From the IMG/VR virus record IMGVR_UViG_3300033049_000041, positions 21,232 through 85,231 of that record: a DNA stretch of 64,000 nucleotides. One strand, given 5' to 3'. Under the pieces are notes generated by a model. It saw nothing but the letters and a program-made list of their open reading frames with translations. It searched no databases and was not told the origin of the DNA. This stretch comes from a virus. Every line of letters begins with the position of its first letter. The first letter of the stretch is position 1. Of this stretch, positions 31,602 to 41,358 are shown piece after piece. The position numbers were made by a program, and so were the translations under genes.

Positions 31602-31609
31602 CAAAGATA
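31602..31609 (-). promoter_or_regulatory. Bacteroidota-type -7 box TATCTTTG
   Basis: Matches TAnnTTTG; a TTG triplet about 20 nt upstream fits the -33 region. Would drive the two genes down to 31016 and perhaps the tmRNA. Confidence 0.45.
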
Positions 31610-31649
31610 AATTTCCTTACATTTGTATCAATTCTTCCGCTATTTCTTC

Positions 31650-31730
31650 TTAGTTAGTGTCAATCCCTTGATGCTAACTAATTTTTCCTTACAACTACTT
31701 TATAAGGCAATGAGCTTAATGCTTGTTGCC
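31650..31730. terminator. two hairpins with U-tracts on the plus side
   Basis: TTAGTTAG/CTAACTAA (31650-31681) followed by TTTTT, and GGCAA..TTGCC (31706-31730) followed by TTTTT on the plus strand. With the two minus-side hairpins they fill the TROVE 3' intergenic region. Confidence 0.5.
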
Positions 31731-31751
31731 TTTTTCTATTTGTAGTAAAAA

Positions 31752-31805
31752 CACTGGACAGACCCAAATCTGCCCAGTGAAAAAAGAATTGCCGATGAAA
31801 GCAAT
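31752..31805 (-). terminator. double Rho-independent terminator of the TROVE gene
   Basis: Hairpin ATTGC/GCAAT (31788-31805) followed by TTCTTTTTT, then CACTGG..CCAGTG (31752-31779) followed by TTTTT, just downstream of the TROVE stop. Confidence 0.8.
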
Positions 31806-31816
31806 CATGGGTATTC

Positions 31817-33649
31817 TTACCAAGAACCAAATGGCTCTAATTTAATTTCATTAACAGTATCATACAGCGCATTCGGATTAGCTTCCATTGCAATCAATTG
31901 CTTGAGTGTCTCGTAACTATATCCTGTTGAATGAATAATATTCGGATCATTATTATCAGGCATACAAGATGTACCATACGAATTAACGTTGATTAGGTAC
32001 ACATATACTCCTGATAAATTATTCTCTTCCATCCATCTCTTATACATTATGTATGCAGCACCAGCTACTCCATTCTGCATATCTGAGATAATGAATACAC
32101 GTTCTACTGGCTTAATTTGATGAGCATCTCTATAAGAACTTTTACATTGAAATATAGAACCCATATTAGTACCATGAGAAAAACGTGATAGTCTGGCAGT
32201 ACGTACAAACGTTTGTGCAATACTAGAAACACTATTAGAAGGGTCATAAGCAATTGCACCAGTTGCCGAAGCAAACTCATACAAATCAGCATTAACACCT
32301 TTTGCTAGTGTAGCGCCAATCAAAGCACCAATTTCTAATGGAGTCTTCTTATTGTAAGTATTTGCACAATGTCTTGGATTACGCATAGATGCAGATGAAT
32401 CAATTACAACAGCACTTCTACCAAAGAAACCTAAGTCTTCAAGGTTAGCACATGCAATATCATAAGCTTTATCTAAGTGTACTACGATTCGTCTACTAGC
32501 TGCATCACCAATCTGCATCATCATATCTCTAGCTTGTTCCACTTGATGCGGAAATACTAGATTACTAGGTGATTTGATTAATTTCTCATCAATTAATAAA
32601 GCACAGGCTTTCTCAAGCAATACTTTATCCATGGTACTTGATGCAGCATCATGTATGTTCTTCAGATTTCTAAGTAAAGCAAAATAACCAATCTTTCTAC
32701 TCTCAATCAGTGTACGGAAGTTTGCGGACTTACCTTTCACTAATTCTACTTGAGCTTGAGACTTCGTAATCTTACCTTCTTTCACCTTCTTAGCCACTGT
32801 TTGACCAAGCTTGGTGTTCTTATCTTCTACTGTATCCATTTGGCGTAACCATCCGTATATAGCAGCTTGAAAAGCATCTACTCGAACATAACCATCCTTA
32901 ACTCGAAGATTAGCTTTACGTATTTTCTCGTATATAGCATTCTCATTCTTCTTAGTAATGGCTTTACGCATATCAGTCTCATAGTCCTCAATCTTAATTG
33001 AAGCCCAGGCTCTTGATTTATTTGGTACAGGTCTCGTCAAGTTGATTAAATCAACCAAACTAACCATCTTACCTTTATTTTGATATTTTGCTAACTCATA
33101 CCAATCCGCTGATTCTAAGCCTTTTCTAAAGCCTTTAAGCATACTATTAGGTAAATTAATACCTTTGAATGCATCTAGCGTATTGATGTCTCTACCCTTA
33201 GCTTTAGCTCTCGTAATGTAGTAGTATGAAGCAATTTCCATCATGTCATCGACACGGAAAATAACTCCACCCATTTCTTTCTTACGATGTCTCTTACTAA
33301 AGAACAACCTTGCACATTGCTCACCACTTAACGATTTCATCAATCGTACTGCAGCAATATGAGTTCCTGTTCTATGTCCGTCTTTCGCACGAACGTAAAC
33401 AATGAGTTTTGCAGTGAATTCTGCTCCGTATACTTTAACACTCTCGTCGACAGCATCATTTAACATCCTGATTTCCTGAGATTCAGTTAGATAGTATGTT
33501 CTACCATCATACTTCTTAGTCGTCAGAATAGATAATAAATGCATGAAGGTCTTATAGGAATACCCTACACCACCTTGTCTAGTGTTCATCCTCTTGCTGG
33601 TATTAGCAGCTCTCTCCTTAACAATCCTCTTTTGATTGAACCTCGCCAT
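31817..33649 (-). CDS. Ro60/TROVE-vWA RNA-binding protein
   Basis: 610 aa. An N-terminal TROVE HEAT-repeat ring (residues ~20-390) opens with GGVGYSYKTFMHLLSIL, the family start, and includes VRAKDGHRTGTHIAAVRL. The C-terminal von Willebrand A domain (~400-600) has an intact MIDAS: DSSASM, a later Thr in SHGTNM, and SDMQ. Ro60/Rsr proteins bind tRNA-like Y RNAs on the outside of the ring and ends of misfolded RNAs in the hole. No RtcB or exonuclease gene adjoins it here. Confidence 0.93.
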   Translation of the reverse strand: MARFNQKRIVKERAANTSKRMNTRQGGVGYSYKTFMHLLSILTTKKYDGRTYYLTESQEIRMLNDAVDESVKVYGAEFTAKLIVYVRAKDGHRTGTHIAAVRLMKSLSGEQCARLFFSKRHRKKEMGGVIFRVDDMMEIASYYYITRAKAKGRDINTLDAFKGINLPNSMLKGFRKGLESADWYELAKYQNKGKMVSLVDLINLTRPVPNKSRAWASIKIEDYETDMRKAITKKNENAIYEKIRKANLRVKDGYVRVDAFQAAIYGWLRQMDTVEDKNTKLGQTVAKKVKEGKITKSQAQVELVKGKSANFRTLIESRKIGYFALLRNLKNIHDAASSTMDKVLLEKACALLIDEKLIKSPSNLVFPHQVEQARDMMMQIGDAASRRIVVHLDKAYDIACANLEDLGFFGRSAVVIDSSASMRNPRHCANTYNKKTPLEIGALIGATLAKGVNADLYEFASATGAIAYDPSNSVSSIAQTFVRTARLSRFSHGTNMGSIFQCKSSYRDAHQIKPVERVFIISDMQNGVAGAAYIMYKRWMEENNLSGVYVYLINVNSYGTSCMPDNNDPNIIHSTGYSYETLKQLIAMEANPNALYDTVNEIKLEPFGSW

Positions 33650-33737
33650 CTTTCAGTATTTCTTAACTCCTCTAAAAATTAAAGAAAACAAACTTTCTTT
33701 ATTCTTTTCTTTCCATCCTTCAATACTCTCGATTCCT

Positions 33738-34619
33738 CTACTGACTCCATGCAAACTTACCGCTACTAAATCTCTTATTTAGTGGGCTATTAGGATTACG
33801 CTTCAACTGCTTAATTTCATCATCATTCATCTGACTTGGGTCAGCATAGAAGTGATGATCTTTAATGGTCGATGCTACTACCACATATTTAGTGGTAACG
33901 GTACGTATCCATGACTCATCAGTATCTAACCTACTATTCAAGTAGGTATATGTACCCATAGGAATATAAGGTACATAGGAGGGTATATCCCCCTCCAGGG
34001 TATTATTCACTACTATATAGCACTTATCCCATGCTATTCTATTTATTTTCTTACCAAATGTAGGTTTATTATAGCTTTCCATACTAAATGCACCTACAAA
34101 TTTCTCAATGTAATAGTATTTATCATCACTCCTTGTACATCTTTTACTATATCTAGGGTATTTAGACTTATTATATGCCTTAGTAACAACTAATTCATTA
34201 TAATTTTTACCATCTAAACGTCTTAATGCAGTAATTGCAACTAAATATTGGTCAATTTGCTCTTCTATGCCGTTACTTCCCGTTGATTCTCTGAATAAAA
34301 TGTTAGTAAACAGTATTTTATTACTATCTGACCACATTCTTCCAGGTAAATCATATGAAAACCCTTCAAAGGGAGTCCAATGCTCTACTGACTTCCTGAA
34401 TACTACATTTACTGGTGTTATAACGGTATCCAGGGATACTACTACTTCACATACAGGTGTACAGGGGTCTAGAACTAGGGTATTACTACAGGTATCTCTA
34501 AGTCTATCTATACCTACTTCCACAGGGGGAGTACTTATTATATTAGTTGATGCCACTGTATACGGATACATAAAAAGTAGGATAGCTAAAATCTCTACTA
34601 TTAACATTATTACTTTCAT
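33738..34619 (-). CDS. exported or membrane-anchored unknown protein, 293 aa
   Basis: N-terminal hydrophobic helix MKVIMLIVEILAILLFMYPY, then a ~270-aa extracytoplasmic part with several Cys (DTCSNTLVLDPCTPVCEV) and beta-rich sequence. No family recognised; upstream of the TROVE gene but separated by 88 nt. Confidence 0.72.
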   Translation of the reverse strand: MKVIMLIVEILAILLFMYPYTVASTNIISTPPVEVGIDRLRDTCSNTLVLDPCTPVCEVVVSLDTVITPVNVVFRKSVEHWTPFEGFSYDLPGRMWSDSNKILFTNILFRESTGSNGIEEQIDQYLVAITALRRLDGKNYNELVVTKAYNKSKYPRYSKRCTRSDDKYYYIEKFVGAFSMESYNKPTFGKKINRIAWDKCYIVVNNTLEGDIPSYVPYIPMGTYTYLNSRLDTDESWIRTVTTKYVVVASTIKDHHFYADPSQMNDDEIKQLKRNPNSPLNKRFSSGKFAWSQ

Positions 34620-34689
34620 TACTTGCTTTTTAATCTTCGAGCATACAGCCCTTGCTTTAAATAGGTTATAATATTAGGTAAAAATAAAA

Positions 34690-34717
34690 AGGATGCCTAA
34701 CTAATTAGACATCCTTC
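34690..34717 (-). terminator. Rho-independent terminator
   Basis: AAGGATG/CATCCTT stem followed by TTTATTTTT, after the stop of 34741-35175. Confidence 0.8.
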
Positions 34718-34740
34718 CATATAGTTGAGTGATTAATTCC

Positions 34741-35175
34741 CTAATCTTCCGATAACAATTCGTCCATATCGTATGAGATTTGACTCCCAAACATAATTTT
34801 ATGAGCGTTATCGAATTTTCCTTGTGTTAGAATACCTGTTTGAAGTGCTTTCTGACAGCCTTTCAAATTAGCCTTAGCTAATGTAACAGCATCGAATGCT
34901 TCTGCTAATTTCTTAACAGTAAAGTTTTCATTACCGTACATAGATTCCAATGCTCCTTCTGCTACCGTAATAGCAGCTTTAGAGTCAGCAGTTTCATTTG
35001 CTAATTGGTCTACACGAGTCTTTTGGCGACTAACCTCATTTGACAGCGCTCTAGAGAACTGTCTATTTTTTGCAGCATTTTCTGCTGACTTACCTGTAGA
35101 AGCTTGATTAGCTTCCATTCTTTCCAAAAATGTCATTCCCTCTGTAATCTCCTTAACCTCTTTTCTCTTAGCCAT
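34741..35175 (-). CDS. unknown helical protein, 144 aa
   Basis: Ala/Lys/Glu-rich, almost all helix (RMEANQASTGKSAENAAKNR), acidic end. Possibly an oligomeric or coiled protein. Last gene of a unit starting around 36.7 kb. Confidence 0.72.
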   Translation of the reverse strand: MAKRKEVKEITEGMTFLERMEANQASTGKSAENAAKNRQFSRALSNEVSRQKTRVDQLANETADSKAAITVAEGALESMYGNENFTVKKLAEAFDAVTLAKANLKGCQKALQTGILTQGKFDNAHKIMFGSQISYDMDELLSED

Positions 35176-35181
35176 CTTTAT

Positions 35182-36237
35182 CTAAAATATAAAATCATTC
35201 AATAAATCATCGTCATCTTCACCAATGAAGGTTGGGATTATGATTTCTTTTTCTACGTCCTTATCAGGACTCCACAAAACTATAGCTTCTTCATCTAAAA
35301 TAGATGTAATCTGACTATTAGCCTTTTTCTTCTTTATAGTTGTAGTCGTACCTGAACCTGTTGTATTCATTAGTTCTTTATACTCCTTAAAGCTAAGGAA
35401 CTTATGATTTGGTATCTCACCATCATGGTCTATACTATCCGCAACTAAAACATCTAATCTTTTCTGATTAATCTTTTTCCTCTGGCTAGGTGTTAGAGGA
35501 TTTATTCCAGTAATATTCACTAACTCATCATACTCTTCAGCACTAATGATACCAGTATTATCTTTACGGTATTTACCCTTAACTCTGTCGTCAACTAAGG
35601 CATCTATTCGTTTCTGAACAGGTGTACGAGATTTACCACTAGAGCCAAACTGACTATAGTGTGCAAGTACATCACTATTCTTAGGTACATGATTAATCTG
35701 TTCACGTAAGCTACTAGGAGTAAAAATCTTAGATTTTAATTTCTTAGAAGTATTAGCCGTAGCATCAAATAACTGGATGTCATCATATGTATGATTAATT
35801 TCCCATGCCATTACCTTAGTATTATCAGGTCTACTAGTGACTGGTCTATACTGCATACCATCAAATAACAAGTATCTGTAAGAAGGTTTATACACAGTCT
35901 CAGTATATAAAGTATAGAATCCTAAACTATCTAAATGCATAGCTAGTTTTTCCCTTGTAGCTTTCTTTACTCTATCTATACTTAAATAAAACTTCCTAGG
36001 TAAATCAATCTTATCCTTCAATTTATCTTTAGTAATATAGACAAACTGTGGATTGATTCTAGTACTCGTATAACTCCTAAAATTACTATCATCAAATGCA
36101 TGCTTAGGTCTTGATGGAACCATACCAGCGCCCTTAAGAACTTCTACTAGATAATCTTTATGACTAATCTTCTTCACCACTTCTACCGAGACTTTACCAT
36201 TATACAGGTAAAATCTATCTCTCTCCTTTATTGTCAT
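35182..36237 (-). CDS. unknown repeat-containing protein, 351 aa
   Basis: Residues ~205-290 hold two related ~50-aa units, KRIDALVDDRV..ISAEEYDELVNITG and KRLDVLVADSI..LSFKEYKELMNTTG. Basic N-terminal half. No named domain recognised. Confidence 0.75.
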   Translation of the reverse strand: MTIKERDRFYLYNGKVSVEVVKKISHKDYLVEVLKGAGMVPSRPKHAFDDSNFRSYTSTRINPQFVYITKDKLKDKIDLPRKFYLSIDRVKKATREKLAMHLDSLGFYTLYTETVYKPSYRYLLFDGMQYRPVTSRPDNTKVMAWEINHTYDDIQLFDATANTSKKLKSKIFTPSSLREQINHVPKNSDVLAHYSQFGSSGKSRTPVQKRIDALVDDRVKGKYRKDNTGIISAEEYDELVNITGINPLTPSQRKKINQKRLDVLVADSIDHDGEIPNHKFLSFKEYKELMNTTGSGTTTTIKKKKANSQITSILDEEAIVLWSPDKDVEKEIIIPTFIGEDDDDLLNDFIF

Positions 36238-36473
36238 TATGTTTCTAATTTAAACGTACTGAACGTAGTAAGGTCAAAAATACGCTTCTTAGTATTTAGA
36301 CATTTGTAATATGCTTCCCATACTGCAATTGACGTATCTTTATCTAATCCTGTTGTATAACTATGTTCCTTAGATATTTCAAATACTAACGTTACAATGC
36401 CTTCTGTATTAGCTGCTAATCTAACTCTAGTAGGCATTAGGATGTCATACCTACTTACTTTTATTGGAATCAT
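36237..36473 (-). CDS. unknown protein, 78 aa
   Basis: ATG at 36473, overlapping the coiled-coil gene by 23 nt; its stop overlaps the start of 35182-36237 by one base. Beta-rich. Operon member. Confidence 0.7.
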   Translation of the reverse strand: MIPIKVSRYDILMPTRVRLAANTEGIVTLVFEISKEHSYTTGLDKDTSIAVWEAYYKCLNTKKRIFDLTTFSTFKLET

Positions 36474-36714
36474 TTGCTGCTTTCTTAGGTGTTTGTAACT
36501 TTTCTATTTTTTCTTCTAAACTACTAACTAAATCCTTTAAATCTAATAGTTCACGTCTAGCATTAGTAAGGTTACGCAACATCTCGTTCTTGGCTACGAA
36601 TAGGTCTACTATCTGTGCTTCTGCAGCATCCAAGGCATATATACCTTTTAATAGTACTTTGCTCTTAGAACGTCGTTCAGTTGACGGAAATAACTCTTTA
36701 CTCTTAAGTTCCAT
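36451..36714 (-). CDS. coiled-coil protein, 87 aa
   Basis: Heptad-rich helix NARRELLDLKDLVSSLEEKI and a basic tail. Heads the four-gene unit 34741-36714. Confidence 0.72.
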   Translation of the reverse strand: MELKSKELFPSTERRSKSKVLLKGIYALDAAEAQIVDLFVAKNEMLRNLTNARRELLDLKDLVSSLEEKIEKLQTPKKAANDSNKSK

Positions 36715-36758
36715 ATCAAGTATTTAACTTAGGTTATGTACTCTCTTTCTTTTATTAG

Positions 36759-36823
36759 AACTCCTGCATAGAATCGAACTATACATACCTCCAACAGGTA
36801 GAAGTTTCAGATGTGTAACAAAA
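36759..36823 (-). pseudogene. tRNA 3'-half remnant
   Basis: T arm TATAG-TTCGATT-CTATG and 3' strand CAGGAGT are clear, with a hairpin resembling an anticodon arm, but no matching 5' half is nearby. A remnant or one part of a separated tRNA. Confidence 0.45.
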
Positions 36824-37672
36824 TTACTCATCACTCTGCTCAAGATAATCGTTTGGGTTGATTTTTCTTGAATATATCTTTTTATCAGGAATCTCTCTCT
36901 TAGGTCTTACAGACTTATGAATAGATTTATCCTTATTGTCGTTTGCTCGTTTGTAATATTTAAGTCTAAGCTCTATACGCCTAGTAAATATTAAATAGTA
37001 GTCAGAGTACTTAGTACTCGGTATACGTTCCTTTTTAAATAGTATCTTACCTGTATCATGGTAAGTTGTACTAAGTTTAGTAATAGCAGGAAATTGCTCT
37101 ACATACTCTAAAGGTAATCTAATTAGGGGAAATGGTGGTCTGCATATAAGTTGTGATGGTATACGTCTTACTATATTTAAACATTGTCTAGTGGTTGTTA
37201 CATAGAATTCTAAGAAATGATTGATGATTTTGTATTCCTTAGCTTTAAAGTGGTCAATCCACAACATACTTCTTTCAAAGGTATTAATAAACAATGATGC
37301 TTCATCAAAAGTATCATCATATATATGCTGCTCATATGGTGCTATCGCTTTATCCCAAGTTAAATAGGATATTACTCTAGAGATAGAACCAAATAACGGC
37401 TTACTTTCTAAATGATTGTCATACTCAGTCCAATCCTCAGTCTCAATTGACTGAGTTTTTAGTACTTTCCTTAACTTATAGTATTCTTTATAACTTTGAG
37501 CATTATATTCCATAGTTCTAAAAGCTACAGTAACAATCTCATCTCTAGTTAACTTAAAATATCTCAGTAACTCTCTAGCCATAACAAAATTACGGCTATC
37601 TAAGTTAACTATCAACACAAATATATTCTCAATAGAGCTGCGCCTCTCCGTATCTACTTCCTGCATCGTCAT
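36824..37672 (-). CDS. unknown protein, 282 aa
   Basis: ATG at 37672, overlapping the next gene by 44 nt. Predominantly helical with a basic C-terminus (SVRPKREIPDKKIYSRK). Not recognised. Confidence 0.72.
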   Translation of the reverse strand: MTMQEVDTERRSSIENIFVLIVNLDSRNFVMARELLRYFKLTRDEIVTVAFRTMEYNAQSYKEYYKLRKVLKTQSIETEDWTEYDNHLESKPLFGSISRVISYLTWDKAIAPYEQHIYDDTFDEASLFINTFERSMLWIDHFKAKEYKIINHFLEFYVTTTRQCLNIVRRIPSQLICRPPFPLIRLPLEYVEQFPAITKLSTTYHDTGKILFKKERIPSTKYSDYYLIFTRRIELRLKYYKRANDNKDKSIHKSVRPKREIPDKKIYSRKINPNDYLEQSDE

Positions 37673-37955
37673 TGGTCTCGGATTTTAAAGTTTCATTAAA
37701 CCATCTATGCTTTACTCTTTTAAATTCTACTCTCTGTACTTGTCTACCAGTCCTATTGAAAATATCTTGTATTAGATAATTCCTTAGTAACATCATGTAA
37801 GTTAATCTCAATTCAGCTATATCATTATGTTCGAATACGATTGGTCCATCTCCAAATAAACTAATATTTGACCAGTTATTAATCGTACCATCTCTTAAAT
37901 ATAATTTAGCTTCTACTTTTAATTCTACAGTAGGCATTGCACTCCTCGGTGTCAT
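37629..37955 (-). CDS. unknown protein, ~108 aa
   Basis: ATG at 37955 (MTPRSAMPTVEL) chosen; a GTG at 37967 would add four residues. Beta-rich first half then a basic end. Coupled to 36824-37672. Confidence 0.68.
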   Translation of the reverse strand: MTPRSAMPTVELKVEAKLYLRDGTINNWSNISLFGDGPIVFEHNDIAELRLTYMMLLRNYLIQDIFNRTGRQVQRVEFKRVKHRWFNETLKSETNDDAGSRYGEAQLY

Positions 37956-38006
37956 TGTATCTTCCACTTCTCTTTCAGTAACTTAGTTTCCTTATTAAAA
38001 AAAGAA

Positions 38007-38028
38007 AGTAGGTAGCTCGCTACCTACT
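38007..38028 (-). terminator. Rho-independent terminator
   Basis: 9-bp stem AGTAGGTAG/CTACCTACT with tetraloop, followed by TTTCTTTTTTT, after the stop of 38065-38703. Confidence 0.88.
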
Positions 38029-38064
38029 AACTTTACTCTATTATACGCTATTCTCAATTCTTAA

Positions 38065-38703
38065 TTATTCGCTCTTCATACTTTTTAATAAATCAGCAAT
38101 GGATTCACCATGCTTACTTAAAAAGTCTTTTGTAGATTCTGTAACGGCATCTAGTACTTTTCTTTTAAAGATAAGTCTAAACAGGCTTTGCTCTAAGGTA
38201 CTAGAATCGTCATCGTCATTTGTAACCAAATTTGCGATATTAAATAACTTTTCTTCTTCTTCTCCTAATATTGTAGTAGGGTCATCTGTAATTAAGTCAT
38301 TAAACTCAGCATGTTCAGTAGCGACTATTCGCATACCTAACTCATGAACTATAACAATTACATCTGTACCAACACCTTGCATCAAAGCCAACATAGTAGT
38401 TTCACTAATCAAGTCTTCATTACCAATCATAATACAAGTGAAATTCTTATCACTTAGTTTTTTGTTGGTTCTTTCACACTTTGTTGCTTCAATTATCAAT
38501 CCTACAATATCTATCTTAAAAATAGATACAGAGTAATCAGAGTTATTAAGTACTTTTTGATGTTCTATTAGTCCTGCATAAAGTACTGATATTGGACTAT
38601 TTATCTTAGGTATTTCTTGATAGTTATCTTTTGTGAATGCAAAGTCATTTGCATTATAACCTTTTCGTGCAAATGATTTAAATGAATTTATTGTCTCTAT
38701 CAT
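38065..38703 (-). CDS. unknown protein, 212 aa
   Basis: ATG at 38703. Alpha/beta protein with an acidic loop TNDDDDSSTLEQ and a C-terminal helical tail. Next to 38744-39361 and of similar size; possible distant pair, not proven. Confidence 0.72.
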   Translation of the reverse strand: MIETINSFKSFARKGYNANDFAFTKDNYQEIPKINSPISVLYAGLIEHQKVLNNSDYSVSIFKIDIVGLIIEATKCERTNKKLSDKNFTCIMIGNEDLISETTMLALMQGVGTDVIVIVHELGMRIVATEHAEFNDLITDDPTTILGEEEEKLFNIANLVTNDDDDSSTLEQSLFRLIFKRKVLDAVTESTKDFLSKHGESIADLLKSMKSE

Positions 38704-38743
38704 GGTTCTATTTATCTAAAAGTAATGTTTTTAAAGTAATAAA

Positions 38744-39361
38744 TTAGTTAACCTCTGGATTATCCATAAACTCTGCTCTATCCTTTTTACAAGAAGCACA
38801 AGAACATGGACTGCTATCTCTAGCTTCTAATGTTTTAGTGATATAGGTTTTAGAAGCAATTACTGCTACCTTACCCTCAGAATTAAACAGTATGCATACA
38901 GAAGGCTCAAACGCATCTAACATACCTGACAGTACAGTCTCAGGTACATCTGAGATATTACCTTCAAATAATACATGCAAGGCTCTAAAGTTAACATGCT
39001 TGATTATATCCAATTGCTCAGAATTATCTGGTATACTACGATCTATAGCAGAAATTAATGAAAGTCCTTCAATGAACGCAGTTATGTTAAACCGCATTAT
39101 GAAATCTCTATTCGAATGCTCAAAATGATGTGTTAGAGCAGATAACATCATTCTTGATGCTGGATCTTTTGCAGTTCCATATAACTCTTTAGGTGTAAAG
39201 AACGATATATTGTCTTTATTAGTAAAAGCTTGTATAGGTAATGCAAAGGCAGTAGGATTAGCTTCTATTTTCTCGTGAAAAGATTTTAAGAACTCTTCAC
39301 TACTTCCTCCAACAGAAATAGTTTCTACAGAAATAGTTGTCTTAGTCTTGTCGTTAAGCAT
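38744..39361 (-). CDS. unknown protein with Cys-rich C-terminus, 205 aa
   Basis: ATG at 39361. C-terminal SSPCSCASCKKDRAEF resembles a metal-binding tail (C-x-C-x2-C). The rest is alpha/beta with no recognised family. Confidence 0.72.
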   Translation of the reverse strand: MLNDKTKTTISVETISVGGSSEEFLKSFHEKIEANPTAFALPIQAFTNKDNISFFTPKELYGTAKDPASRMMLSALTHHFEHSNRDFIMRFNITAFIEGLSLISAIDRSIPDNSEQLDIIKHVNFRALHVLFEGNISDVPETVLSGMLDAFEPSVCILFNSEGKVAVIASKTYITKTLEARDSSPCSCASCKKDRAEFMDNPEVN

Positions 39362-39372
39362 GTGTTAGTAAG

Positions 39373-40104
39373 TTATTTTTTAGTAATTACGAAAATGGTG
39401 TTATTATTATTATCAGCAGTTCTAGACCGCATAAAGTCTCCTTTGTGTCTAATGACCTTATAATCAGGGTCATTCACTATTCTAAATAATCCATGAATAG
39501 TCTCAGTACCATACAGTATGATTCTAGTCACAGTAGTTCTGTTTAGAATCTTATAGAAATCAAAGCCATACATGTTACTACCAATCTCCTCCTCCTCATC
39601 TCCTTTACGATATATCTGAGTACACCATGAACCTACTATTGTAGTTGGCTTATACTTAGCAATCGCTTGGATTACTTCTAGTGTTTGAATATCACTAGGA
39701 TACCTGATTACAGGTTGTCCAGATATTGCATACATAGCTCTCATTTCAGGTGTCTCTTGTAACCGACTATCAGTCACAGGGATACCTAATGCTCTACCCA
39801 GTGTACCTAGTCCTGAACCAACTGCAATTACATTCTGCGTACCTTCACTAAAGAACTGTACGTTTATGTAATCTATTAGCTCATCGGTAATAATGCCATA
39901 AATACCTTTCTTGTGACAGTATAGACGAATCTTGTCTTTATCTATAGCATCTACTGTTTCTACTGGCACAGGTACAACTAAGCCTTTGAACATGAAAACT
40001 TTATTAAATGAAGCCATCTCTTTATTAGAAATATCATGTACATGTACTGAATGTGGTAAATTATTAAAAGTATATGCTTGAGCTATTAGTTCTTCCAAGT
40101 CCAT
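39373..40104 (-). CDS. SAM-methyltransferase-like Rossmann protein, 243 aa
   Basis: VIAVGSGLGTLGRALGIPVT (residue ~91) is a typical SAM-binding motif I with the following acidic strand end TDSRLQE. Later TTIVGSWC could be the motif IV region, but the usual catalytic NPP/DPP is absent. Substrate unknown. Confidence 0.65.
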   Translation of the reverse strand: MDLEELIAQAYTFNNLPHSVHVHDISNKEMASFNKVFMFKGLVVPVPVETVDAIDKDKIRLYCHKKGIYGIITDELIDYINVQFFSEGTQNVIAVGSGLGTLGRALGIPVTDSRLQETPEMRAMYAISGQPVIRYPSDIQTLEVIQAIAKYKPTTIVGSWCTQIYRKGDEEEEIGSNMYGFDFYKILNRTTVTRIILYGTETIHGLFRIVNDPDYKVIRHKGDFMRSRTADNNNNTIFVITKK

Positions 40105-40150
40105 TAATAGTTTTTTAGTTAGTAATTAATAATTAGTAATTTATTAAAAT

Positions 40151-40492
40151 TTATACAGCAGCCGATGTAATAGTAATCTCAACTGTAGTAGCATCTGAGC
40201 CATCAGGTTGCATCATACTAGCATATTTAAATGCAGTTGAAGTATGTGTACGTTCAGTTCCTACTACTGTAGTAACGTAAGCATCATCTGTAACAATAAG
40301 TCTAAAATCAACTAGTTCTTGAGCCATGAGTCCTTTGACCATAGCTAAGTCCATAGTAGTAATTTTAGTAATTTCTATAAGTGCGTCTGCTCTACTGATT
40401 ATTGTATAATCAATTGCAGTAGTATTAAAAGTTGAGTCTATCCAAACACCTGTAAGTTCGGCTGAATGACTTCTATAACCTAATGTATACAT
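40151..40492 (-). CDS. unknown protein, 113 aa
   Basis: Thr/Val-rich beta protein with a clean ATG at 40492. Possibly structural, but no family recognised. Confidence 0.68.
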   Translation of the reverse strand: MYTLGYRSHSAELTGVWIDSTFNTTAIDYTIISRADALIEITKITTMDLAMVKGLMAQELVDFRLIVTDDAYVTTVVGTERTHTSTAFKYASMMQPDGSDATTVEITITSAAV

Positions 40493-40700
40493 TGTAAAGT
40501 AGTTATAGTAAAGTAGTAGTAATGATTAATTACTGTCTTTATTTTTTATTTAGAGTTGGGAAATATAAAACAATGTTGTCTTATATCTCCCCTCGTTAAC
40601 CCTAAAATACATTTCAAATTAGTTTTCCAATTTGCGGTCAGTACCCCTACTAACCTTAAGCATCGTATAGACCTAAACCTTTCAGCCAATTGGAATAAAA

Positions 40701-40728
40701 CCACCAACAATCCGAAGACTATTGGTGG
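40701..40728 (-). terminator. Rho-independent terminator
   Basis: 12-bp stem beginning CCACCAATAGTC with UUCG loop, then TTTTATT, after the lipoprotein gene stop. Confidence 0.9.
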
Positions 40729-40754
40729 AAAGAATATATAAAAATGAAGAAGTT

Positions 40755-41309
40755 TTATCGAAATTCTAATGGTGCAGTATCCGAATGGAAATCACCATTA
40801 TAATGCAGTGCGGGTAAACCTCCTACAAAAGTAAAATTAGTAGTATCTGATATATCATTACAAGTTGGACATGTAGTAATATAGACAGTGTATAAAATTA
40901 ATGCATCTGCAGGTATATTCGGAAAATACGCTAGTTTATATAGATCTGACTGGTATCTTCCTTGACTGTTTACTGGACCAGTCCATGCCCAATCTGGATT
41001 CTTTATTACATTAATTGTGTTCCCATAATCTTCCAAATAAGATTGAGGATTAATAGATGTATCAGGATACACTTCAGCTTTAATGAAATGATGATGTCCT
41101 GGAGTATAAATATTATCCATGGTTACTTGTTCCCAATTGAATTGAAAGTATCCGCCTTCATTATCAAAAGTTGAAGAAATAGTTCCAGATACACTTGGGT
41201 TACTTGGAGTAATGTTAATACTCTCGTCCTGTTGGCAGCTCACAAACATACATATAATAACTAACAATGTTAGCATACTTAATAGTCGTGGCAAAGGTAA
41301 ATTTTTCAT
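40755..41309 (-). CDS. lipoprotein, 184 aa
   Basis: Signal peptide with lipobox at CMFVSCQQDESIN (Cys ~25) and acidic residues after it, the Bacteroidota pattern for surface-exported lipoproteins. Mature domain beta-rich with TTCPTCND. Host surface modification or superinfection exclusion is a plausible but unproven role. Confidence 0.8.
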   Translation of the reverse strand: MKNLPLPRLLSMLTLLVIICMFVSCQQDESINITPSNPSVSGTISSTFDNEGGYFQFNWEQVTMDNIYTPGHHHFIKAEVYPDTSINPQSYLEDYGNTINVIKNPDWAWTGPVNSQGRYQSDLYKLAYFPNIPADALILYTVYITTCPTCNDISDTTNFTFVGGLPALHYNGDFHSDTAPLEFR

Positions 41310-41358
41310 AATAATAGATTTAAAATAATGAGAAATTAAAATGGATTTGTTTTTTAGC

